64,000 bases of DNA from Flavihumibacter sp. UBA7668 (GTDB taxonomy: Bacteria > Bacteroidota > Bacteroidia > Chitinophagales > Chitinophagaceae), in the NCBI RefSeq assembly GCF_002483205.1, contig NZ_DLHM01000007.1, positions 744,001 to 808,000 on the forward strand, read 5' to 3'. Made by a program: the position numbers and the translations under genes. The notes below the pieces were generated by a model that had not been told where the DNA came from, did no database searches, and saw nothing but the letters and a program-made list of their open reading frames with translations. This document shows positions 24,070 to 32,537 of the stretch, in pieces; position 1 is the first letter of the stretch; each line of letters begins with the position of its first letter.

Positions 24070-26499
24070 ATGAATAGCATGAAACGAATCAGGCATTTCC
24101 TTTTCGGAATGGCAGGTATTTGTATGGCAGCAGCCCCCTTATCTGCTCAAAAAAAACAGGCAGTAGTACCACCCGGAATTGATGCCTATATCAATAAAGT
24201 AATCAACTCCCTGAATGTGCCCGGCGTAGGAGTTGCTATTGTAAAGGATGGTAAAGTGGTATTGTCCAAAGGATATGGCGTAAAGCGAATGGACACAAAA
24301 GAACCGGTGGATGACCAGACACTTTTTCTGATTGCGTCCAATAGTAAAGCATTCACTGCTACTTCACTGGGGCTGCTGGTGGAAGATGGTAAAATAAATT
24401 GGAATGATAAGGTAATCAAACACCTGCCCTGGTTCAAGATGAGTGATCCGTATGTTACGCAAAATATAACCGTTCGCGATTTATTGGTGCATCACAGCGG
24501 TTTACCTGCCTATGCAGGCGATATTATGTTATTCCCTCCGGCAACCTTCAGCCGAAAAGAGATTCTGGAGAAGCTGCCACAAATTCCGCTCCGGTATGAT
24601 TTTCGAACCGTATATGCCTATGATAATATTTTATACGTAGCTGCCGGTGAATTGATATCAACGGTATCGGGAATGCCCTGGGAAGAGTTTGTGCAGGAAA
24701 GGATCTTTAAGAAAGTGGGCATGAAGGAAAGTGTAGCGCGATATACAGATATAAAGACTAAATCCAACTTTTCGTTTGGGCATGCCCGCTCGTATAATCA
24801 GGTAAGAATAGTTGAAAACTTCCGGGAACAGAATATTGGAGATGCTGGTAATGCCGCCGGGGGAATTGTTTCCAGTGCATCAGATATGGCCAATTGGCTG
24901 ATTACTCAACTTGATTCGGGTCGTACACCATTAAAGCAGCGGGTACTCACGCCTGCAGCAACAGTTGATTTATGGAAAATAATCCGCCCCATGCCGATAA
25001 GCAAAGTGGATTCATTGATTCGTCCGTCTCAATCCGATTTCTGGGGCTATGCCTCGGGATTTCGTTCCTACAATTATGGTAAATATAAAGTGATTGGACA
25101 TGGCGGGGCTTTATCCGGATTCGTATCCCAAATTGCCATGGTACCCGATTTAAATCTGGGCGTGGTGGTGTTGACGAACCAGGCATCAACAGCCGCTTAC
25201 TGGTCGATCATTTATCAGGTGCTCGATTATTATATGGGAAATTCATCCTTTGACTGGCTGGGTGGTTATAAACGGATACAGGATTCGGCAGTGGCAAGAG
25301 CACTGGCGAGAAAAAAGGATCTAAGCATTACCAAAAAGCAGGGTGATCAGCCATCCCTGCCTTTATCCGGATATACAGGTAATTTTATGGAGCCTTTATT
25401 GGGCAGAGCTACCATTCGGGAGGAGCAAGGCGGACTGGTACTGCGATTTGACAATACTGCACATTATGTGGCAGACCTTCGCTATTTCCAATATAATAAT
25501 TTTATAGCCACATTTAGAGGCATGGGACTACCTACAGAGGCCTATGTTTCTTTTGGGTTGAAAGCAGACGGCAAGATTGACAGGGTTCGGATCCAGGTAG
25601 ATGATCCCGCCTCACAACTTGATTTTTCGGAGATGGAATTAACTCCCATAAAAGAGAAAAAAATGGATTCAGTTAAATTGGATAAGACATTGAGGGCTGA
25701 AATGGCGAAATACCCGGAAGCTGGATTTGCTGTGGCATTTAAAGATCTGGGGACAGGCCAAACTTTTTTTATAAACGAACAGATGAATTTTCATGCAGCC
25801 AGTACCATGAAAACTCCGGTTATGATGGAAACCTATAAGCAGGCTGCGGCTGGAAAATTTTCATTGCATGATAAGATTGTGGTTAAGAACAGCTTTACCA
25901 GTATTGAAGACGGATCGGTATTTAGTGTGAGTCCGGCGGATGACAGTGAATTTGAATTGTATCAGTTAATCGGGAAAGAATTGCCGATTTCGGATATCCT
26001 CCACCGTATGATTACCAAAAGCAGCAATCTTGCAACCAATATTATTATCGATTTGGTGGGCGCAAAAAATGTGATGGCAACCATGAAGGAGATGGGGGCT
26101 AATCAGATTCAGGTGTTGCGTGGAGTGGAAGATAAAAAAGCCTATGAAGCAGGTAAGAATAATACAACGAATGCGTATGATCTGATGCTGCTATTTGAGC
26201 AATTGGGAAATGGAAGTTTTGTCAGCAAGATGGCCTGTGCAGAAATGATCCGGGTATTACAGGATCAGTATTTCAGGGATATCATTCCGGCTAAATTGCC
26301 TGTTGATGTACGGACAGCTACGAAAAGCGGTTCAATTACTAAAATTGCGCATGATTCCGGTATCGTGTATTTGCCGGATGGCCGGAAATATGTGGTGGTA
26401 TTGCTGTCGAAAGGAATTGAGAATCAGGAGGAAGCTAAAACTTTATTGGCAGGCCTCTCCAAACTTATTCACGATCAATTTACTGCTCCGAGTCCCTGA
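24070..26499 (+). CDS. Tandem serine hydrolase: class C-like plus class A-like beta-lactamase folds
   Basis: An 809-aa exported protein joining two penicillin-recognising enzyme folds. After a signal peptide (about 1-25), the first domain (about 30-400) is AmpC/D-aminopeptidase-like: S-N-S-K (Ser90, Lys93), Y-D-N (Tyr184, Asn186) and H-G-G (His344). A DUF3471-like beta-domain follows (about 425-525). The second domain (about 540-805) is class A-like: S-T-M-K (Ser578, Lys581), S-S-N (Ser651-Asn653) and K-S-G (Lys752-Gly754). The class A omega-loop ExxLN motif is not evident, which argues against ordinary penicillin hydrolysis. Both active sites look intact. It lies 13 bp after the S9 peptidase and ends the SusCD operon. 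Likely roles are peptidase, D-aminopeptidase, esterase or amidase on the imported compound. Confidence 0.9.
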   Translation: MNSMKRIRHFLFGMAGICMAAAPLSAQKKQAVVPPGIDAYINKVINSLNVPGVGVAIVKDGKVVLSKGYGVKRMDTKEPVDDQTLFLIASNSKAFTATSLGLLVEDGKINWNDKVIKHLPWFKMSDPYVTQNITVRDLLVHHSGLPAYAGDIMLFPPATFSRKEILEKLPQIPLRYDFRTVYAYDNILYVAAGELISTVSGMPWEEFVQERIFKKVGMKESVARYTDIKTKSNFSFGHARSYNQVRIVENFREQNIGDAGNAAGGIVSSASDMANWLITQLDSGRTPLKQRVLTPAATVDLWKIIRPMPISKVDSLIRPSQSDFWGYASGFRSYNYGKYKVIGHGGALSGFVSQIAMVPDLNLGVVVLTNQASTAAYWSIIYQVLDYYMGNSSFDWLGGYKRIQDSAVARALARKKDLSITKKQGDQPSLPLSGYTGNFMEPLLGRATIREEQGGLVLRFDNTAHYVADLRYFQYNNFIATFRGMGLPTEAYVSFGLKADGKIDRVRIQVDDPASQLDFSEMELTPIKEKKMDSVKLDKTLRAEMAKYPEAGFAVAFKDLGTGQTFFINEQMNFHAASTMKTPVMMETYKQAAAGKFSLHDKIVVKNSFTSIEDGSVFSVSPADDSEFELYQLIGKELPISDILHRMITKSSNLATNIIIDLVGAKNVMATMKEMGANQIQVLRGVEDKKAYEAGKNNTTNAYDLMLLFEQLGNGSFVSKMACAEMIRVLQDQYFRDIIPAKLPVDVRTATKSGSITKIAHDSGIVYLPDGRKYVVVLLSKGIENQEEAKTLLAGLSKLIHDQFTAPSP

Positions 26500-26633
26500 T
26501 ACTTTTCCGCCCTTATAAACCTATAAAATATTCCGTTAGGGGCAAGGTAAAGGAGTGATATATAATGTGAAACAGGTTATACTTTTGAGGGCCCTGCTGA
26601 ACTATTTTTACTGCATATTCCGCAGGAAAAAAC

Positions 26634-27521
26634 ATGAAAGCAACTGTTTTATATACATCTGGCTGCCAGCTCGGTGAAAGCCCGCTGTGGCATGCCGGCA
26701 GAAAAAGCTGTTTCTGGGTCGACATTGAAGGAAGGTCTTTCTATGAAGGCAATTGGGAGCAGGGAAATATCTGTCGCTGGCAAATGGACAGTCGGGTGTC
26801 TTTATTGATTGAAGGAGAGAGAAATCAGCTTATTCTGGGTATTCAGGGAGGTGTTGTCTATTTCAACTTGCAATCGGGTCGAATTAATTGGGTTACGAAA
26901 CTGGATACCAATTGGGCGGGTTATCGATGTAATGACGGGGGTAGCGATGCCAAGGGACGCATCTGGGTTAGCACAATCGATCTGGCACATCGTGAAGGAA
27001 AAGGCAGCCTTTATCTGGTATATCCTGATGGAGGGTTTGAAAAGAAGTTAAGTGGACTGAGTATCCCCAATGGAATGGTCTGGTCACCCGATAATAAGCG
27101 GCTATATTTTGTGGATAGCATTACGCGAGAAGTTTATTCCTATCTATACGAGCATAAAAATTCCGATCTTACTTTAGAAAAAGCGGTCATCCGTATTCCG
27201 CCAGATAAAGGATTGCCCGATGGAATGGCGATGGACAGTGAAGGAATGTTGTGGGTAGCACTCTGGGGCGGATTTGGGGTCGGCCGTTTCAATCCGGCAA
27301 CGGGCGAAATGCTTAGTTTTGTTGAAGTTCCTGCTCCTCAGGTAAGTTCCTGCGCATTTGTTGGAGAGCACCTTAATTTGCTGATGATTACTACCGCGCG
27401 GACAGGTCTGGATGCATCGACCTTGCAGCAATACCCTAATAGTGGACATGTTTTTATTGTTAACCCCGGTGTAACAGGTGCACCGGTTTTCTCATGCAGG
27501 ATGGAACCTGCGACTATTTAA
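26634..27521 (+). CDS. SMP-30/gluconolactonase family lactonase
   Basis: A 295-aa cytoplasmic six-bladed propeller of the SMP-30/regucalcin/LRE family. The metal-binding residues of the family are in place: Glu15 in L-G-E-S-P-L-W, Asn146 in I-P-N-G-M-V-W-S and Asp196 in L-P-D-G-M-A-M-D, matching the Glu/Asn/Asp triad of SMP-30, and the blade segment N-D-G-G-S-D-A-K-G-R-I-W is present. It should open an aldono-1,4- or 1,5-lactone to the aldonate. It begins the catabolic operon after a 134-bp gap from the serine hydrolase, and the IlvD-type dehydratase starts 14 bp later, which supports a lactone-to-aldonate-to-2-keto-3-deoxyaldonate sequence. Which sugar it serves is not visible from the sequence. 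Confidence 0.92.
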   Translation: MKATVLYTSGCQLGESPLWHAGRKSCFWVDIEGRSFYEGNWEQGNICRWQMDSRVSLLIEGERNQLILGIQGGVVYFNLQSGRINWVTKLDTNWAGYRCNDGGSDAKGRIWVSTIDLAHREGKGSLYLVYPDGGFEKKLSGLSIPNGMVWSPDNKRLYFVDSITREVYSYLYEHKNSDLTLEKAVIRIPPDKGLPDGMAMDSEGMLWVALWGGFGVGRFNPATGEMLSFVEVPAPQVSSCAFVGEHLNLLMITTARTGLDASTLQQYPNSGHVFIVNPGVTGAPVFSCRMEPATI

Positions 27522-27535
27522 TAAATTCGATTAGC

Positions 27536-29248
27536 ATGCAAGGAGAACTAAGAAGTCAACAATGGTTTGGAAAGGAAGGAAAGGATGGGTTCATATACAG
27601 GGCCTGGATGAAAAATCAGGGTATACCTGCTGATGAGTTTAAGGGGAAGCCGGTAATTGGTATCTGCAATACCTGGTCGGAGTTAACACCTTGCAATGCA
27701 CATTTCAGAGAGTTGGCAGAATCGGTAAAGAAAGGTATTCTTCAGGCAGGTGGATTTCCGGTGGAGTTTCCGGTGATGTCAACCGGAGAAACGTTGATGA
27801 AACCAACAGCCATGTTGTTCCGTAACCTGGTAAGCATGGACGTGGAGGAATCAATCAGGGCAAACCCATTGGATGGTGTGGTATTGCTTTGTGGTTGCGA
27901 TAAAACGACGCCATCTTTATTGATGGGTGCCTGCAGTGTTGATATCCCAACTATAATAGTATCGGGAGGTCCGATGTTAACTGGTAAGTATCGCGGTAAG
28001 AATATAGCTACCAGTGATGTTTGGCGGTTTACAGATGAATTGCGCGCAGGCAGTATGACGGAAGAAGACCTGAACGTTGCAGAGGCTGGCATGTGTAGAA
28101 GCCAGGGGCATTGTGCTGTAATGGGCACTGCTTCGAGTATGGCATGTATGGTGGAAGCATTAGGGCTGTCGTTACCTGGCAATGCAGCCATCCCTGCAGT
28201 AGATTCCAATAGAAAGGTATTGGCACAATTATCTGGCCGCCGTATAGTAGATATGGTGCACAAGAACATGAAACTTTCAACGTTGCTGACGCGCGAAGCA
28301 TTTGAAAATGCGATTATGGCGAATGCAGCAGTCGGCGGGTCCACCAATTTTGTGATTCACCTGATGGCGATAGCCGGCCGTATCGGTGTTCCGTTGGATA
28401 TCCAGGATTTCGACCGGTTATCTGCTAACATTCCCCTGCTTGTAAACCTACAACCTTCGGGAAAATATTTCATGGAAGACATGTATTATGCGGGTGGATT
28501 ACCTGCTGTTATGAACGCCCTGAGAGCCCATCTGCATAAAGATACCTTGACGGTAAACGGACGGACGGTGGGAGAAAACGCATTACTGGATGCAACTCTT
28601 AATCCAGATGTTATTTCATCTATGGAAAAGCCGTTTAATGAACTGTCGGGAATCGTGGTGTTAAAAGGGAATCTGTGTGAATCGGGAGCGATTCTGAAAC
28701 CCTCTGCTGCGAGTAAGTCTTTACTTCAACATACCGGACGTGCAATAGTATTTGAGAATATTGAAGATTATAAATTACGCATCGATGATCCTGCATTGGA
28801 TGTAGATGAAACCTGTGTTCTGGTATTAAAAAATGTGGGACCGAAAGGGTATCCGGGCATGCCCGAAGTAGGCAATATGAGCCTGCCCAAAAAATTACTC
28901 GAAAAAGGAATAACCGACATGATCCGGATATCAGATGGGCGGATGAGCGGTACCGGATTTGGAACGGTTGTACTCCATGTAGCACCTGAAGCGGCTGCCG
29001 GTGGTACCCTCGCTCTGGTGCGCGAAGGAGATATGATAACACTGAATGTTGCGGACAGACGATTAGATGTGTTGCTGGATGCAGTAGAACTGGCAAACCG
29101 CAAAGCCGCCTGGACACCTCCTTCGCACGATTACAAACGGGGATATGTTCACCTTTACATAAATAACGTGGAAGAAGCCAGTCAGGGTGCAGATTTCGGA
29201 TTTCTTAAAGGAAGTTCGGGAAGCGAAGTGGCGAGAGATTCCCACTAA
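27536..29248 (+). CDS. IlvD/Edd family sugar-acid dehydratase
   Basis: A 570-aa Fe-S dehydratase of the IlvD/Edd family. Start taken at 27536 because a longer frame from 27494 overlaps the lactonase gene. The cluster cysteines are probably Cys53 (in S-E-L-T-P-C-N-A-H), Cys121 (in C-G-C-D-K-T-T-P-S) and Cys193 (in G-H-C-A-V-M-G-T-A-S); their spacing of 68 and 72 residues is close to that of the [2Fe-2S] L-arabinonate dehydratase. The N-C-N-T-W-S-type start and C-D-K-T-T-P place it with sugar-acid dehydratases (L-arabinonate, D-xylonate, similar) rather than branched-chain IlvD. It should convert an aldonate to the 2-keto-3-deoxyaldonate. Neighbours: lactonase before, SDR dehydrogenase 14 bp after. 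Confidence 0.93.
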   Translation: MQGELRSQQWFGKEGKDGFIYRAWMKNQGIPADEFKGKPVIGICNTWSELTPCNAHFRELAESVKKGILQAGGFPVEFPVMSTGETLMKPTAMLFRNLVSMDVEESIRANPLDGVVLLCGCDKTTPSLLMGACSVDIPTIIVSGGPMLTGKYRGKNIATSDVWRFTDELRAGSMTEEDLNVAEAGMCRSQGHCAVMGTASSMACMVEALGLSLPGNAAIPAVDSNRKVLAQLSGRRIVDMVHKNMKLSTLLTREAFENAIMANAAVGGSTNFVIHLMAIAGRIGVPLDIQDFDRLSANIPLLVNLQPSGKYFMEDMYYAGGLPAVMNALRAHLHKDTLTVNGRTVGENALLDATLNPDVISSMEKPFNELSGIVVLKGNLCESGAILKPSAASKSLLQHTGRAIVFENIEDYKLRIDDPALDVDETCVLVLKNVGPKGYPGMPEVGNMSLPKKLLEKGITDMIRISDGRMSGTGFGTVVLHVAPEAAAGGTLALVREGDMITLNVADRRLDVLLDAVELANRKAAWTPPSHDYKRGYVHLYINNVEEASQGADFGFLKGSSGSEVARDSH

Positions 29249-29262
29249 AATAGGTACACATT

Positions 29263-30030
29263 ATGAAAAAGGAACTATTGGAAGCGAAGACAGCGATTGT
29301 TACGGGTGCAGGCCAAGGTATCGGGTTTGAAATTGCCCTTTTACTGTCCCGAGAAGGTGCTGCAGTTGTGTTGAATGATCTCGATCCGCACTTGGGCGAA
29401 AAAGCAGCGGAAACAATTTGCCAGGAGGGAGGGAAATGCATTGCTGTTAACGGCGATACCGCAAATGATGAAGTATTGGATCGGATGATTGCGACGGCGA
29501 TAGAACAGTTTGGACACCTGGATGTGGTGGTTGCCAATGCAGGCGTTACACTTTTTGGAGATTTTCTGACTTATCCGGCATCCTCTCTTTTTGAAGTATT
29601 CCGGGTGAACCTGGGTGGTTCATTCTTCCTGGCTCAACGGGCAGCCAGGCAAATGATCAGCCAAGGAAACGGCGGCTCCATATTGTTTACTTCTTCTGTT
29701 ACAGGACATCAGGCACACAAGGATCTGGCTGCCTATGGCATGACAAAAGCCGCGCTGGAAATGCTGGCAAAAAATCTGGTAATTGAATTATCGCCTTACA
29801 AAATAAACGTGAACACAGTTGCACCGGGTGCAACACTAACAGAAAGAACGATGGGCGACCCGGATTATGATGCAACATGGTCTCGCATTACACCCATGGG
29901 AAGGCCGGCTACCACGGCAGATATTGCGCATGCCGTGTTATTCCTGGTATCAGATAATGCACGTCATATAACCGGTCAAAGCCTGGTTATTGATGGAGGC
30001 TGGACTTCTGTTAGCCCCTCACCATTTTAA
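29263..30030 (+). CDS. SDR family oxidoreductase (sugar dehydrogenase-like)
   Basis: A 255-aa classical short-chain dehydrogenase. The cofactor motif is T-G-A-G-Q-G-I-G near residue 15, followed by N-D-L at the end of beta-2, which points to NAD(H). N-A-G is present, and the catalytic Ser (in T-S-S-V-T-G), Tyr158 and Lys162 (Y-G-M-T-K) are all there. Length is typical. Relatives include gluconate 5-dehydrogenase, glucose/fucose 1-dehydrogenase and 2-keto-3-deoxy-L-rhamnonate/fuconate 4-dehydrogenase. In this operon, with a second SDR at 30881, one is likely to oxidise the free sugar at C1 and the other the 2-keto-3-deoxyaldonate at C4; I cannot tell which does which. The dehydratase lies 14 bp upstream. 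Confidence 0.9.
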   Translation: MKKELLEAKTAIVTGAGQGIGFEIALLLSREGAAVVLNDLDPHLGEKAAETICQEGGKCIAVNGDTANDEVLDRMIATAIEQFGHLDVVVANAGVTLFGDFLTYPASSLFEVFRVNLGGSFFLAQRAARQMISQGNGGSILFTSSVTGHQAHKDLAAYGMTKAALEMLAKNLVIELSPYKINVNTVAPGATLTERTMGDPDYDATWSRITPMGRPATTADIAHAVLFLVSDNARHITGQSLVIDGGWTSVSPSPF

Positions 30031-30039
30031 AGATCAGAC

Positions 30040-30870
30040 ATGAAAAAAATTGTACCTGGACTACTATTGTCCATCGCTTTACTATGCCTGGAGAGTTGCA
30101 AATCAGCTCAGCAGGAATGGACACCCGAAATTGGTGTACAACTCTGGACCTTCAAGGAATTTACCGTTGAGGAAGCATTACGTAAAGCAGACAGCGCCGG
30201 ATTGAAGAATATTGAAGTGTTTGATGGACAACTGTTGCAATCTGGTTCAGACGCAAAGTTAACGCCATCCATGACAGCAGAATCAGAAGCGGCCCTGGTA
30301 TCGATGGCCAAACAGGCAGGTATTCGTATCAGTTCGGCTTACTTGGCTGCCCCGGCAGATTCAACGCAGTGGCCTGTTGTATTTGCCTTTGCAAAAAGAT
30401 TAGGGCTATCGTATATCACAATGGAACCGTCGGCAGATGCACTCGATCATATTAACCAGTTGGCTGGTGAGGCGGGCGTGCCCATTGCGCTCCATAACCA
30501 TCCACGCGGCTCTAGCTACTATTGGCACCCCGATACCGTCTATTCGGTTATACAACACCGTTTGAACCTGGGTGCTTGTGCCGACATCGGCCATTGGGGG
30601 CGAAGCGGGCTGGATCTGGTGCAAAGTCTTTCAAAGCTGAATGGCCGTATTTTAGGTGTTCATGTGAAAGATATTACAGAACCTGGACAGGTGGACGCAG
30701 CGGATGTTCCTATGGGAGAGGGGAAGCTGGACCTGAAACCTGTTCTGACAGAATTAAAAAGACAGCACTTTAAAGGTGTATTGGTAATTGAGCGGGAAGG
30801 AAACTGGCTGAACAATACTTCTGAAGTAAAAGCAACAGCCGATTTAATAAATGATTTGCGGAAAGACTGA
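30040..30870 (+). CDS. Sugar isomerase/epimerase-like TIM barrel lipoprotein
   Basis: A 276-aa protein with a lipoprotein signal (MKKIVPGLLLSIALLCLES, Cys20) followed by a xylose isomerase-like TIM barrel: I-G-V-Q-L-W-T-F-K-E-F at strand 1, L-K-N-I-E-V-F-D-G at strand 2, I-A-L-H-N-H-P-R-G mid-barrel, G-A-C-A-D-I-G-H-W-G-R and G-V-H-V-K-D-I at the metal-binding end strands. Conserved Glu/His/Asp residues suggest an intact divalent-metal site. Being exported, it cannot act on the cytoplasmic intermediates of this operon; it may work on a periplasmic sugar or 3-keto-glycoside. It starts 9 bp after the first SDR and ends 10 bp before the second. Fold sure; reaction unknown. Confidence 0.87.
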   Translation: MKKIVPGLLLSIALLCLESCKSAQQEWTPEIGVQLWTFKEFTVEEALRKADSAGLKNIEVFDGQLLQSGSDAKLTPSMTAESEAALVSMAKQAGIRISSAYLAAPADSTQWPVVFAFAKRLGLSYITMEPSADALDHINQLAGEAGVPIALHNHPRGSSYYWHPDTVYSVIQHRLNLGACADIGHWGRSGLDLVQSLSKLNGRILGVHVKDITEPGQVDAADVPMGEGKLDLKPVLTELKRQHFKGVLVIEREGNWLNNTSEVKATADLINDLRKD

Positions 30871-30880
30871 AATCGAAATT

Positions 30881-31654
30881 ATGTTTAACCTGGAAAAGAA
30901 AGTAGCCATTGTAACAGGGGGAGGCAGTGGCATAGGGCAGGCAATTTCAACATTGTTTGCCAAACAAGGAGCTTTTGTTGTGATTATGGATATTCAGGCT
31001 GCTGCTGCCAGGGAAACAGTAGCAGCCATCCATAACTCCGGTGGTCAGGCAATGTATAAAGCATGTGATATTGCTGATCCGGAAGCTGTACAGGGCGCAG
31101 TGATCAGCCTTCGCCAGGAGTTGGGCAGGTTAGATATATTGGTAAATAATGCCGGCATTGCGCATGTTGGTTCAGTTGAAAACGCTACCAGTGAAGATAT
31201 TGACCGTCTCTTGGCGGTGAATGTGAAAGGCGTAATACATATGATTCGTGCTGTGGTGTCATTTCTGAAAGAAAAAGGAGGCGTAATTCTAAATATGGCT
31301 TCGGTAGCATCGCAGGTTGGATTGGCCGATCGGTTTATTTACAGTATGACCAAAGGCGCTGTGGTTGGCATGACACTATCTGTTGCAAAAGACTATTTAT
31401 CCTTCAATATCCGCTGTAACTGTATTTCACCCGCCAGAGTGCACACGCCGTTTGTAGACGGATTTTTGCAAAAAAATTACCCTGGCAAGGAAGCAGAAAT
31501 GTTTGCTAAACTGGAAGCATCGCAACCTATCGGACGAATGGGCCAGCCAGCAGAGATTGCTGCATTGGCACTTTATCTCTGTTCTGATGAAGCGTCTTTT
31601 ATCACAGGATGTGATTACCCGATTGACGGTGGATTTACCAAACTGAATACCTGA
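30881..31654 (+). CDS. SDR family oxidoreductase (2-keto-3-deoxyaldonate dehydrogenase candidate)
   Basis: A 257-aa classical SDR. The start at 30881 (MFNLEKKVAIVTGGG) avoids the overlap made by a frame beginning at 30851. The Rossmann motif is T-G-G-G-S-G-I-G, with M-D-I after beta-2 (NAD preference), N-N-A-G-I-A-H-V-G-S, and the Ser/Tyr154/Lys158 triad (Y-S-M-T-K). The C-terminal region Y-P-I-D-G-G-F-T is standard. Placement immediately before an FAH-family hydrolase (17 bp) is the arrangement known for 2-keto-3-deoxy-L-rhamnonate or -fuconate 4-dehydrogenases, whose product is the hydrolase's substrate. I favour that role over sugar C1 oxidation, but paralogy with the SDR at 29263 leaves it open. 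Confidence 0.9.
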   Translation: MFNLEKKVAIVTGGGSGIGQAISTLFAKQGAFVVIMDIQAAAARETVAAIHNSGGQAMYKACDIADPEAVQGAVISLRQELGRLDILVNNAGIAHVGSVENATSEDIDRLLAVNVKGVIHMIRAVVSFLKEKGGVILNMASVASQVGLADRFIYSMTKGAVVGMTLSVAKDYLSFNIRCNCISPARVHTPFVDGFLQKNYPGKEAEMFAKLEASQPIGRMGQPAEIAALALYLCSDEASFITGCDYPIDGGFTKLNT

Positions 31655-31671
31655 TTATAAAAAATTGTGAA

Positions 31672-32526
31672 ATGAAATTGATACGTTTCGGCAACCCCGG
31701 GGCAGAAAAACCGGGTGTACTAACGGATACAAATAAACGAAAAGATCTGTCTGATTATTTCAGTGACTGGGACCGGAATTTTTTTCGGGAAGGTGGCCTT
31801 AATAAACTGCAGCAGGTTTTGCAGGAGCAGGGAGATACGCTTCCGGATATTCCGTCAAAATTTAGATGGGCTTCCTGTGTGGCAAGGCCCGGTAAAGTGA
31901 TTTGTATTGGTTTGAACTATTCTGATCACGCTGCAGAATCGGGTATGCCCGTGCCATTGGAACCAATTGTATTCCAGAAAGCAGCAAACACGGTTGTGGG
32001 GCCCTATGATCCCATTCTTATTCCGAGGGGTAGCGAAAAAACAGACTGGGAAGTTGAGTTGGGAATAGTAATTGGGAAAGATGCACGATACCTTCCATCT
32101 GTAGAAGCAGCTAAAAACTCTATTGGAGGATATTGTATTTCTCACGATGTGTCGGAACGTGCTTTCCAATTGGAAAGAGGTGGGCAATGGACGAAAGGAA
32201 AATCCTGCGACAATTTTAATCCGTTGGGACCCTTCATGGCTACTGTAGAAGAGTTTCGTGACGTACATGCACTGAATATGAAATTGCTGGTGAACGGAGA
32301 ACAGATGCAGCAGGGAAACACCAGAACTATGATTTTTGATTGTTACTACCTGGTTCATTACTTATCACAATTCATGACACTGGAAGCCGGTGATTTGATT
32401 TCAACCGGTACGCCACCCGGCGTGGGCCTTGGCATGAAACCAGCACGTTACCTAAAAGCAGGTGACCGTGTATCGGTAGAAATAGAGGGCCTGGGAAGTC
32501 AGGAACAGGTTTGTCTGCCCGCTTAA
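31672..32526 (+). CDS. FAH-family 2,4-diketo-3-deoxyaldonate hydrolase candidate
   Basis: A 284-aa fumarylacetoacetate hydrolase superfamily enzyme. The catalytic FAH domain begins near residue 72 (R-P-G-K-V-I-C-I-G-L-N-Y); metal ligands are predicted as Glu127 and Glu129 (W-E-V-E-L) and Asp159 (S-H-D-V-S-E-R). The segment F-Q-L-E-R-G-G-Q-W-T-K-G-K-S-C-D is shared with 2,4-diketo-3-deoxy-L-fuconate/rhamnonate hydrolases, which split the diketo acid into pyruvate and L-lactate (or pyruvate and glycolate for pentose-derived acids). Size and position after an SDR fit that better than the larger Weimberg-type FAH dehydratase, and no 2-ketoglutarate semialdehyde dehydrogenase is nearby. Followed after 11 bp by the FAD/Fe-S dehydrogenase that could use the released hydroxyacid. 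Confidence 0.9.
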   Translation: MKLIRFGNPGAEKPGVLTDTNKRKDLSDYFSDWDRNFFREGGLNKLQQVLQEQGDTLPDIPSKFRWASCVARPGKVICIGLNYSDHAAESGMPVPLEPIVFQKAANTVVGPYDPILIPRGSEKTDWEVELGIVIGKDARYLPSVEAAKNSIGGYCISHDVSERAFQLERGGQWTKGKSCDNFNPLGPFMATVEEFRDVHALNMKLLVNGEQMQQGNTRTMIFDCYYLVHYLSQFMTLEAGDLISTGTPPGVGLGMKPARYLKAGDRVSVEIEGLGSQEQVCLPA

Positions 32527-32537
32527 AGACAACTACA

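Noticed and set aside
15442..26499. Lasso-peptide or other ribosomal-peptide biosynthetic cluster
   Set aside because: No precursor, leader peptidase or cyclase-like gene was seen; only an uptake and cleavage set is present.
24070..26499. Antibiotic-resistance beta-lactamase
   Set aside because: The class A-like half lacks an evident ExxLN motif and the class C-like half carries a DUF3471-like domain typical of peptidase or esterase relatives; the operon context is uptake, not resistance.
27742..28347. Long antisense open frame opposite the IlvD/Edd dehydratase
   Set aside because: Fully opposite a conserved gene with all cluster cysteines; composition and lack of motifs mark it as a shadow. 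The same holds for 36396-36998 opposite ppsA.
31672..32526. FAH-family protein as a Weimberg-type 2-keto-3-deoxypentonate dehydratase
   Set aside because: It is shorter than that group, keeps the hydrolase-type F-Q-L-E-R-G-G segment, and no 2-ketoglutarate semialdehyde dehydrogenase is near; not fully excluded.
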